NCBI GenBank assembly: GCA_944320995.1
Contig: CALUJQ010000033.1
Location: 1 to 33,012, forward strand
Direction: 5' to 3'
DNA: 33,012 bases
Source: an uncultured Barnesiella sp.
GTDB lineage: Bacteria; Bacteroidota; Bacteroidia; Bacteroidales; Barnesiellaceae
Below are positions 8,627 through 16,900 of the stretch, in pieces. The notes below the pieces were generated by a model that searched no databases, was not told the DNA's origin, and saw only the letters and a program-made list of their open reading frames with translations. Made by a program: the position numbers and the translations under genes. The stretch's first letter is position 1; each line of letters opens with the position of its first letter.

Positions 8627-8662
8627 TTTGCGTGGCAAAAGTAAGAAATATTTGTAGCTTTG
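8627..8662 (+). promoter_or_regulatory. Candidate promoter of ung
   Basis: An exact -7 element TAGCTTTG lies at 8655-8662. The nearest TTTG (8627-8630) is 24 nt upstream, a few bases more than usual, so the -33 assignment is weak. The leader to the ATG would be about 30 nt. Confidence 0.5.
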
Positions 8663-8696
8663 CAAACAGATATTGTTAAAATCTTATTCAAAGAAT

Positions 8697-9359
8697 ATGA
8701 ATGTCCGTATCGATCCCAGTTGGCAACAGCGTCTTCAAGACGAATTCGACAAGCCCTATTTCGAAGCATTGACCTCTTTCGTACGGCACGAATACGCCAC
8801 CAAAACGGTCTATCCTCCCGGCAGCCAAATTTTTGCGGCTTTCGACGCCTGTCCTTTCGACCGCGTGAAAGTGGTCATCTTGGGACAAGACCCTTACCAC
8901 GAACCCTATCAAGCTCATGGCCTTTGTTTCTCGGTCAACGACCATATTCAATTTCCTCCTTCGCTCCAAAACATCTTCAAGGAGATCGAAAGCGATTTGG
9001 GTATCCCCGTTCCCCAAAGTGGCAACCTGACTCGCTGGGCTCGGCAAGGCGTCCTGCTGTTGAACGCCACACTCACGGTCGAAGCTCACCGGGCCGCTTC
9101 CCACCAAGGTAAAGGGTGGGAAACGTTCACCGATGCCGTCATTCATAAACTGGCCGAGGAACGCAACCATCTGGTATTTATCCTGTGGGGGGCGTATGCA
9201 CAACGTAAAGGCGAATTTATCGACCGTAACCGGCATTTGGTCTTGCAATCGCCGCACCCCTCGCCGTTGTCGGCCCACCGGGGATTTTTCGGGAACCATC
9301 ATTTCAGCCAAACAAACAACTATCTGTCGGCTCACGGAATCGAGCCTATTCAATGGTAA
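8697..9359 (+). CDS. ung: Uracil-DNA glycosylase, family 1
   Basis: 220 residues. It excises uracil from DNA, starting base-excision repair. The water-activating motif GQDPYH is at 63-68 (D65). The uracil-recognition segment LLNATLTV contains N123. The DNA-intercalation loop HPSPLSAHRGFFG begins with H187. The length fits the family. The frame is open to an earlier ATG at 8673, but that would lie only 10 nt past the -7 element and adds a non-conserved peptide; the ATG at 8697 matches the usual family start. The next gene follows after 10 bp and is probably co-transcribed. Confidence 0.97.
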   Translation: MNVRIDPSWQQRLQDEFDKPYFEALTSFVRHEYATKTVYPPGSQIFAAFDACPFDRVKVVILGQDPYHEPYQAHGLCFSVNDHIQFPPSLQNIFKEIESDLGIPVPQSGNLTRWARQGVLLLNATLTVEAHRAASHQGKGWETFTDAVIHKLAEERNHLVFILWGAYAQRKGEFIDRNRHLVLQSPHPSPLSAHRGFFGNHHFSQTNNYLSAHGIEPIQW

Positions 9360-9369
9360 CGATACAACT

Positions 9370-9846
9370 ATGAAAAAAATAAATATCGAAGAGAGAGCCG
9401 AAAAAGCTCGCCAACTCTTTCACGAAGGGTATAACTGCGCACAGTCGGTAGTGCTGGCTTATTGCGATTGTTTCAACCTCGACCCCTCTTTGGCGGCCTC
9501 TATCAGCGCACCGTTGGGCGGCGGCATGGGGCGGCTGCGCGAAGTGTGCGGAGCCGTAAGCGGCATGTTCATGGTGGCAGGGTTGTACTACAAAAACGAT
9601 GTGCCATCGGATATGGAGAAACGCAAACTCGTATATACCTCCGTGCAGGAATTAGCTGCAAAATCCAGAGAATTGAACGGCTCGATTATCTGTCGCGAAT
9701 TGCTGGGCCTCGACCACAAAAGCGACGTACCCACCCCCGAGGCCCGCACCGAGGCTTATTACAAACGCCGGCCCTGTGCCGATTATGTAGCATCGGCCGC
9801 ACGTCTGGTAGGGGAGAAACTGAATGAAGAGCTAAACCGAAGCTGA
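9370..9846 (+). CDS. C_GCAxxG_C_C family protein
   Basis: 158 residues. It carries the signature that names the family: a cysteine in GYNCAQSVV (C23), a glycine-rich GGGMGR followed by VCGAVSG (C60 region), then further cysteines in SIICREL and RRPCADYV. Members are thought to be small redox-active proteins, some of them selenoproteins, but the biochemical role is not established. All the motif positions here are ordinary Cys codons. It has no signal peptide. It begins 10 bp after ung, so a shared transcript is likely, although a functional link with uracil repair is not obvious. The frame is open upstream into ung, but the ATG at 9370 is the natural start. Confidence 0.88.
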   Translation: MKKINIEERAEKARQLFHEGYNCAQSVVLAYCDCFNLDPSLAASISAPLGGGMGRLREVCGAVSGMFMVAGLYYKNDVPSDMEKRKLVYTSVQELAAKSRELNGSIICRELLGLDHKSDVPTPEARTEAYYKRRPCADYVASAARLVGEKLNEELNRS

Positions 9847-9874
9847 TAAACGCCAACATACGCCACCTCTCTTT

Positions 9875-9896
9875 CCCCTTCAACCCAAGGAAGGGG
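9875..9896. terminator. Possible terminator hairpin between converging genes
   Basis: CCCCTTC (9875-9881) pairs with GAAGGGG (9890-9896) around an 8-nt loop, in the gap between two convergent genes. There is no good U-tract on either side, so it is a weak candidate. Confidence 0.35.
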
Positions 9897-9942
9897 TTAC
9901 ACATAAACCGCTCGTGCAGGCAGCTTACGGCTACAAAAAGAT

Positions 9943-10680
9943 TTATTGGTGATAATGGCCCTTTTCCTTGACCAAAACAACTTTTATCCGACCGTCTTTC
10001 AAAATAGCTCTCGACCGGGAAAAGAACGGTAATTGCCATGCCCACCGGCGATGCTCCCACGTGAGCATATCGACCGAGAAATCGGTATCGCGCAAAACTC
10101 CGTAATAGGAAGCCGGGAAAGAGATTGCCGATACAGCCCCGCTCTCGGTAATGCGTTGTATCGAATCCAACTTATCATCAAGTTCCTCATCGGACAACTC
10201 ACGAATATGAGGAATATCCAAATAACACGAAGTATAATAATTATTTTGGGTAAAATATTGCAATGCTTTCCAGTCGCGCGACTCGACGATAAGTTGGCCT
10301 TTATCGACTCCGGCACGAGCCACCATCTCGGTCAAAAGAACTTCGGCCTGCCGGCAATTCTCCTCGTTCAAGTTTTTCAGGTCGAGCCAAAGTTCCCGCT
10401 CGGGATTCTCCCCTAAAAATTCAAGATAACTTTTCAATGATTCGTCGGACGGCACATCGTGCCCAGTCCGGAAATCGGACGAGTCGGCAAGAAAGAGCAC
10501 ATCGCACTCAAAGTTTTTATATTCATCTTCAAATTCGAGCAACTTCTCAATCGTGTTGGTACGGCGCAGCCATATCTTATCGATATGGTGCTGTACAACT
10601 TGATCGTTCCAAAAGGGAATTGCCAACAAGAGACACGCTATCGACAACAGCAACGGGCCATATAGACGAACAGGTCTCAT
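9943..10680 (-). CDS. Membrane-anchored menorin/FAM151-like (PLC-like TIM-barrel) protein
   Basis: 245 residues. One N-terminal hydrophobic segment (about 5-25) should anchor it in the inner membrane or act as an uncleaved signal, with the rest in the periplasm. The body has features of the FAM151/menorin branch of PLC-like phosphodiesterase barrels: WLRRTNTIEKL near the start, ECDVLFL, and the strand ELWLDLKNLN. In that family the first motif normally carries a histidine before Arg-x-Asn; here that position seems to be Arg. This reading rests on remembered motifs and is tentative. The gene begins 10 bp after the C1B peptidase stop and is presumably in its operon. It could be a phosphodiesterase, a degenerate one, or a protein-binding module. 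Confidence 0.55.
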   Translation of the reverse strand: MRPVRLYGPLLLSIACLLLAIPFWNDQVVQHHIDKIWLRRTNTIEKLLEFEDEYKNFECDVLFLADSSDFRTGHDVPSDESLKSYLEFLGENPERELWLDLKNLNEENCRQAEVLLTEMVARAGVDKGQLIVESRDWKALQYFTQNNYYTSCYLDIPHIRELSDEELDDKLDSIQRITESGAVSAISFPASYYGVLRDTDFSVDMLTWEHRRWAWQLPFFSRSRAILKDGRIKVVLVKEKGHYHQ

Positions 10681-10690
10681 CGTCCCGGTA

Positions 10691-11890
10691 TCATTCCAAA
10701 TGCAGTTTCTTCAAAATTTTCAGCGGAATAGCATCTTTGTGTACCAGTATATTCATGGTTTTGTATTTCACGAAAGCCTCCGAAGCATAAAAGTACCCTC
10801 CATAGATTTGCTCCGTACCCCACGAATTTTTCACCTTATAATATTTCGTACCATTCTGATCAACAGCCGTTCCTACAATCACCATACCATGATCATCGGT
10901 TGTCTCGTAATTGTCAAACGCCTCTTGCCGTATCTTTTGGTCGATAAACATCTCCTCCTCGGGAGCTTCAAATTTATACAACTCGTCCTCCTTCTCGGCT
11001 TTCGTCAATTTCACCCAACGGGCCAACTCGGTACCCGACAGGTTGTCGTTTTTCTTTTCGACAGGAACCACGGCAAAGCCTTTGAGATACTGGAATCCTT
11101 TTTCACTCACATCCGAAGCCCACATTACCGTAAAGTCTTGACCGATAGCATAATCGATAGCCTCCATCAATTCGTTGAGGGGAATATTATAATACTCGGA
11201 CCACAACCAATTATCGGGAACCTCGATTGCAAACGGTTTATAAAAATCGTGATGGGTAAACGAGGTCAAGGGGATATAGTTCTCGCCTTTGATACCCAGC
11301 GACTCGGCAAACGACTTGGGAGTATATTCCACGCCATTGTAAGTAAACTTCTCGGGAACTTTCCCCAAATAGGTATCCAGTACGGCCGTAAAACCGTCGA
11401 GCCATGCCGTCGAAAGTTTCTTGTTGGGGTTTGAGATGACGGCATCGACATAATTTTTCAGAATAGCATCGAGTTCTCCATGTTGGTGCTTATCGGTTCC
11501 ATAATTCAATCCCGTATATACCTCCTCGGGCACGATACCGTATTTGTCGATAATGTAAAGTACATCGTAGGCGCTGCCTCCGGCGGCAAAAGCTATATCG
11601 CCATGCATGCGCACATACTTGATTGCCTTCTCGATATAGTCGTTCCGCACGATAAACATCTCGGACAAATCGACCGCAGGCTGCCCTTGTCGCAACAAAT
11701 CGTCCTCGATAAACGACAAGGTGGAGAAACTCCAACAAGTTCCCGAGCGGCTTTGATCTTTCACCGGATTGGTTTTCAACTCTTTCGTAACAGTAAACTG
11801 GTAACCTACGGAATCTTTCTTAGCCCCATCGGCCCAAGAATACGAAACGAACAATAAAGCACAAACGATTGTTAAGATTCTACGACTCAT
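10691..11890 (-). CDS. C1B family cysteine aminopeptidase (bleomycin hydrolase-like), secreted
   Basis: 399 residues. A signal peptide (MSRRILTIVCALLFVSYSWA) places it in the periplasm or envelope, unlike classical cytoplasmic aminopeptidase C. The papain-fold catalytic set is complete: Q46 and C52 in KDQSRSGTCWSFS, H334 in TDDHGMVIV, and N355 in KVKNSWG. The long segment between the Cys and His regions matches the C1B insertion. Classical C1B enzymes end in a tail that occupies the active site; here the C-terminus ...KILKKLHLE is longer and may not do so. Expression probably starts from the divergent promoter region shared with the plug-type gene. The following gene (10-bp gap) is likely co-transcribed. 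Confidence 0.92.
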   Translation of the reverse strand: MSRRILTIVCALLFVSYSWADGAKKDSVGYQFTVTKELKTNPVKDQSRSGTCWSFSTLSFIEDDLLRQGQPAVDLSEMFIVRNDYIEKAIKYVRMHGDIAFAAGGSAYDVLYIIDKYGIVPEEVYTGLNYGTDKHQHGELDAILKNYVDAVISNPNKKLSTAWLDGFTAVLDTYLGKVPEKFTYNGVEYTPKSFAESLGIKGENYIPLTSFTHHDFYKPFAIEVPDNWLWSEYYNIPLNELMEAIDYAIGQDFTVMWASDVSEKGFQYLKGFAVVPVEKKNDNLSGTELARWVKLTKAEKEDELYKFEAPEEEMFIDQKIRQEAFDNYETTDDHGMVIVGTAVDQNGTKYYKVKNSWGTEQIYGGYFYASEAFVKYKTMNILVHKDAIPLKILKKLHLE

Positions 11891-11919
11891 AGAAAAAGTT
11901 CTTTTTTTAAAATTATCGA

Positions 11920-11927
11920 CAAAGATA
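11920..11927 (-). promoter_or_regulatory. -7 element of the C1B peptidase operon
   Basis: TATCTTTG on the minus strand is an exact TAnnTTTG, about 30 nt before the ATG. No clear TTTG is seen at the right distance upstream, only a nearby TTGA. Confidence 0.5.
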
Positions 11928-11977
11928 CCAAATTATTTTCATTTTCTATCAATAGAGGGTGGTTTCTGCGACAAACG

Positions 11978-12009
11978 ATTGGGAAATGCAGATAAAAGCT
12001 ATATATTTG
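11978..12009 (+). promoter_or_regulatory. Promoter of the plug-type gene
   Basis: ATTG (11978-11981), a 20-nt spacer, then TATATTTG (12002-12009), an exact -7 consensus. It lies 26 nt before the ATG at 12036. It is divergent from the C1B peptidase promoter, about 75 bp away. Confidence 0.6.
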
Positions 12010-12035
12010 TCTATCACAATTTGGAATTTATATAC

Positions 12036-13313
12036 ATGAAGATGAAATATATCCTTACGGCTTTTGCCTTTTTTGTATTCTCCGGCTTCTCCTCTGCAAT
12101 AGCCCAACGCAATACACAACCCTACGAAACACAAGCCTTCTCGGACCGTATCCGCACCATAGAGACGCAGGTAGAAGGGCGTGAACTGTTCCCCCCGGTC
12201 ATCGAGTTGAATACGGGAGAACATATCACCATTTCGTTCGATGAGTTTGCCGAAGATGTCTCTTACATGCAATATAGCCTCATACACTGTAATGCCGACT
12301 GGCGCCCTTCCGATCTGTCGGAACTGGAATATCTCGACGGGTTCAACACAAACCCTATCGAAGAGTATGAGTTCTCCATGGCGACTTTCGCCCATTATGT
12401 ACATTATAGCGTAACCCTTCCCAATGCCGATGTGCAGTTCAAAGTCTCGGGGAACTATGTGCTTGTGGTCTATCCCGAAAACGAGCCCGAAAATATTTTG
12501 CTGCAAGTCTGTTTTTCGGTTTATGAAAACGAAATTTTAGTCGCTCCGTCTGTCACCTCACGCACCGACATCGACTACAACCGGGAACACCAGCAGGTCG
12601 AGATAACGCTCAATGCCAACAACTATCGCATACAGAATCCTTATAATGAACTAAAAGTTAGTATCTTACAAAACGGAAGGCGGGATCAAGAGGTCATTGT
12701 AACCCGTCCCCTGCGCGTACAGGGGAACCAGATTGTCTTTGCCCACGACCGCAACTTGATTTTCGAAGCGGGAAACGAATTTCGCCGGTTCGAAATGGTG
12801 GCTACCCGTTATGCCGGATTGGGCGTTGAAAAAATATACTATTTCGACCCCTATTATCATGTCGTCTTGGCGCCGACAGTTCCCCGATCCGAGACCAGCT
12901 ATCTCTATGACCAAACCCAAAACGGACGCTTTGTCATACGGCAAAGCGGGGCCAGCGACAGCGATACCGAAGCCGATTATTTCGTGGTACATTTTACCCT
13001 CGACTCCGACCCCATTCCGGGTGGAAAGATATACATCGACGGCGAGATGACCAACCATCGCTATACCCCTTACAACGAAATGGTTTACAATCCCGGGACC
13101 GGCAAATACGAGAAAACCCTGCTTTTGAAACAGGGTTCATACAACTATCAATACTTGTTTTTACCCGACGGGGCTAACGCGGCTTCGGCAGCACCCGTCG
13201 AGGGAAACTACTACCAAACCGTAAACGAATATCTGGTAAAGGTCTATCATCGCCCGCAAGGCGGACGCTACGACAAGCTTATCGGTATCGGAATGGGATT
13301 CTCGGGACGTTAG
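12036..13313 (+). CDS. T9SS plug-type protein (DUF5103)
   Basis: 425 residues with a signal peptide ending near SSAIAQ, so periplasmic. The N-terminal beta-rich region contains the family-typical YMQYSLIHCNADWRPSDLSELEYLDGF, and a later all-beta domain resembles an Ig/CBM-like fold (GKIYIDGEMTNHRYTPYNEM). The family is named for the protein that plugs the periplasmic face of the SprA type IX translocon in Flavobacterium. It is also found in Bacteroidales generally, so its presence does not prove a complete T9SS. I chose the ATG at 12036 because it lies 26 nt after an exact -7 element and begins a proper signal peptide; an upstream extension would start before the promoter. Its stop overlaps that of the convergent PepSY-like gene. 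Confidence 0.85.
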   Translation: MKMKYILTAFAFFVFSGFSSAIAQRNTQPYETQAFSDRIRTIETQVEGRELFPPVIELNTGEHITISFDEFAEDVSYMQYSLIHCNADWRPSDLSELEYLDGFNTNPIEEYEFSMATFAHYVHYSVTLPNADVQFKVSGNYVLVVYPENEPENILLQVCFSVYENEILVAPSVTSRTDIDYNREHQQVEITLNANNYRIQNPYNELKVSILQNGRRDQEVIVTRPLRVQGNQIVFAHDRNLIFEAGNEFRRFEMVATRYAGLGVEKIYYFDPYYHVVLAPTVPRSETSYLYDQTQNGRFVIRQSGASDSDTEADYFVVHFTLDSDPIPGGKIYIDGEMTNHRYTPYNEMVYNPGTGKYEKTLLLKQGSYNYQYLFLPDGANAASAAPVEGNYYQTVNEYLVKVYHRPQGGRYDKLIGIGMGFSGR

Positions 13314-13774
13314 TCTTCCTTCTGTTTGACAAATTCGCCCGATTTCGTGAAGTAGAGTTTCACTTTGGGAGAAGACAACGAAATCTTATAAATATCCTTC
13401 CGTTGTTCCATACTCTCCATGTGAGCATCGGGATAGTGGTCGGCCAAGTATCTCACCGTTCCTGATGGGAGGAGCTTCACCAACTCGGAGGAGAGGGGCG
13501 TATGTTTGGAATCAATCTCTTCCCAAGAGCCTTTCTTATCGAATTCCAGCTCATACCCACCCGAAACTTTTACCTCATACTCACCCCATACCCGCGAATG
13601 CACACAATGAATCACCCGCGCACCGGGGAAATAGGTTTTCAACAGATGCTGAGCCGGTTGCGGAAGTTCTGATACAGAGATTTTTTTCTCGGAGTTCTTG
13701 TTTTCTCCCCGACTTGGACTTATCCCCAATGCAATCATTGAGAACAAAACAATCAGATACAAATAATTTTTCAT
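13310..13774 (-). CDS. Secreted PepSY-like (DUF2874) protein
   Basis: 154 residues. A signal peptide (MKNYLYLIVLFSMIALGISPSRG) is followed by two PepSY-like half-domains, each of helix then sheet: ELPQPAQHLLKTYFPGARV... with YEVKVSGGYELEFDKKGSWEEI, then LPSGTVRYLADHYPDAHM... with YKISLSSPKVKLYFTKSGEF. Such proteins are periplasmic. Some are proposed to bind or inhibit peptidases or to help envelope folding, but the function is unproven. The ATG at 13774 begins the signal peptide; the longer frame (to 13834) adds a non-signal N-terminus. It is a lone gene whose TAA overlaps the TAG of the convergent plug-type gene. Confidence 0.85.
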   Translation of the reverse strand: MKNYLYLIVLFSMIALGISPSRGENKNSEKKISVSELPQPAQHLLKTYFPGARVIHCVHSRVWGEYEVKVSGGYELEFDKKGSWEEIDSKHTPLSSELVKLLPSGTVRYLADHYPDAHMESMEQRKDIYKISLSSPKVKLYFTKSGEFVKQKED

Positions 13775-13910
13775 ATATTTACCTCGTTTTTTAGGGTTTT
13801 CCTTACAAGCTAAAAACAAATCACTCGGGGCCAATGTTTATAAAACAGCCATCGGGATATGGTTAAATAAGGTATATAAAAAAGAGTCCTAAAAAAAGAT
13901 TTTCCTCCGA

Positions 13911-16900
13911 ATGAAAAAAGCACTAAAATATATTGCCATTACCTTTATTTCGCTCTTAGTGCTACTATTGCTCTTGCCGTTGTGCCTTTATATCCCGGCC
14001 GTACAACGATGGGGAAAAAACGAAATAAGCAGTTACCTCTATGAGTCAACCGGCATGCAACTCTCCATCGGCGAGCTCTCCTTGAAATTTCCCCTGCGAT
14101 TGCAATTAAACGAGATTTTGTTGCTCACCCCCGAACAAGACACCTTGCTGCAAAGTTCGAAAATACAACTCGGTGCAGCCCCGGCTGCTCTATTGAAAGG
14201 CGAACTTCGCATAAAAGAGATTGCTTTACACGAGACGCTCTTCCGGTTCTCAAATACCGACTCCACCCTCTCCCTGTCGGCCTCGGTGCAACAATTCTCT
14301 ACACACAACGCAACCGTCGATTTAACAACATCGCACATTACGTTACCCGACAGCCGGTTGGACAACGGAGACATCGCCCTCTCCCTGCAAGAGAGCCAGC
14401 CCGACACCAGCACCACCGAAAGCGCTCCGCTGCAATGGAGCATTTCGGTAGGAGAAATCGGGCTCTCCAACATTCACTACGCCATGCAAATGCGGCCGAC
14501 AATCGAAGACTTGGACGTCGCAATCGAAAAAGCCTCGCTGCGACAAGGCGAAATCGACCTGTCCAAACAATCGGTCCAACTTTCCGAAGCAATAATCGAC
14601 AAAGGCGATTACCGGTACTATCCCGGCAGCGGGGGCGAAGAGATTGCCTCTACACCCGAGGCTACTGCCATCGACTCGACAGAGTCGGCCCCATGGACCA
14701 TACAGGTACAGAAATTGCGCTTGCTCGACAACAGCGCATTGTATGCCCTGCCCACCCAAATTCCTCAAAAAGGCCTCGACTTCGGATACTTGTCGCTCAA
14801 TCGCATAGAGATTGCCATCGACTCGCTTTACAACCGAGGCAGCGAAATACGGGTACCGGTTAAACAAATCTCGTTTGTCGAACGCTCGGGATTGGCTGTA
14901 ACCCATACTCACGGACTGTTTGTCATGGACTCGACCGGCATCGCCTTGCGAAATTTCCAAATGAAAACCTCCCTGTCCGAAATCTCTGCACAAATCGAAG
15001 CCGGTAGCGGTATCTTCGACCAATCGCCGCAAGCGCCCGTCAAAGCCGATTTACAGGCTCGAATCGCCATAGGCGACATCATTACCCTATTCCCTCAATA
15101 CCGCGATTACACCCGGGGATTGCTCCTGTCGAGCCACCTTCAATCGGGCATTTCGCTACACGGAGAACTGGGGGACTTGCATTTGGAAGAGGGAGCTATA
15201 ACACTACCCGAAGCCTTTACCTGCCAAATGACAGGCAATATACAAAACCTTCCCCAGACAGATCGGTTACAAGGGAATCTCGCCTGGGAGGTGAAACTCA
15301 AAGAGTCGCCGGTCATCGCCCATATCATGCCCGACTCGCTCCAAGACAAAATCCATATCCCCCATACCCGATTCTCGGGGAAAGCTCAACTCACAGCCTC
15401 CACGATTCGCACAAAAGCACTTCTCGAAGCCGGGCAGGGAGCTATCTCCCTCCTTGCCCGACTGAATACCCAACAAGAGGAATACGAAGGGAGTATGCAA
15501 ATAGAGCAATTCCCGCTATCGCTATACCTGCCTAACGACTCGCTGGGGATTCTATCGGCTTCGGCCCGATTTGCCGGCAAGCGGTACAACCCGACCGACT
15601 CGGCCATGTATGCCTCTGCCTACTTGACGATCGACACCGCCGATTATTCCGGTTACCGATACCGCGGGATAACGGTCAATGCCCGTTTGAATCGAGGCCG
15701 GGCAAACGGGGAACTCACTTCGACCGACCCCAACCTGCTCACAGGCCTTGTCTTATCGGCCAATCTTGCCCCTCAAAAATATACCGCCACGTTGACCGGT
15801 GACATTCATGCCGACTTGGAGGCACTGCACCTCACCACAGAAACCTGCAAAATATCGACCGGACTCGACTTTTCGGGAGAGGCTTCTCCCTCCGACAAGT
15901 TTTACAAAGCCGATTTGCAACTCCAAAACTTCTCTACATTACTGCCGACTTCGAAACTGCAAAGCAACCCGCTGACACTCTCGGCCGAGACCGATTCCAC
16001 CCATATAACCGCCACCCTGCAAAGCGGCGATCTCTCGGTCAATTTCTCCTCCTCAATCGGGTTAAACGACTTCTTGAAGCGGCTGAGCAGTTCGCTTCCT
16101 ATCCTTACACAGGCTACAAAGGATAAAAGATTGGATATGACGGCCCTACACCGCGAACTCCCGCCCTTCGAATTTCAGACAAACGCAAAACGCGACAACC
16201 TCATACAACAATACCTCAAAGGTATGGGTATGGAGTTCGCCCAATTAAATATCCTTGTGAAAAACGATACCCTGCTGAACTCGACAAGCGAAATAGATCG
16301 CTTCTCGGCCGGAGGCATCGCCATCGACACCATACAACTATCGCTGTTTGAACGGCACGAACAGGAAGAGCGCCTCTATTACTCGCTTCATGCAGGGAAC
16401 AAGCCGGGGAATCTCGACCAACTGGCATCGGTCGCCCTCAACGGATTTCTTTCGGGCAACACCACCAGACTCTTTTGCGTACAGAAAAACCGACAAGGAC
16501 AAGAAGGATTCCGAATCGGCTGCGAAGCCAACTTCTTAGACTCCTTGATACAAGTATCCTTCTTCCCCAAAAATCCCATTATCGGATTCGAGACATGGGC
16601 CTTGAATCCCGACAATTTCTTTGCCTATTATTACGGGAACCATTTCGATGCCAACATCACACTCTCACACGCCGAAAAACATTTGATCATTACGACCCTA
16701 CACGAAAACCAGCCGCACAATCGCTCGCAACAAGAGCCTTTGAAGGTCGATATAAACGGTATGGAGATTACTCCGTGGCTCACCCTCTCACCCTTTTCTC
16801 CACAAATCGCAGGAAGTATCTCGGCCGATTTACTGATTGACTTCCCTCAAAATGAAATCGGTGTGGCCGGCTCGATGGGTATCGCCGAGCTTTACTACGG

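Noticed and set aside
8400..8657. Small ORFs across 8254-8657
   Set aside because: They overlap tRNA-Arg and its terminator on either strand.
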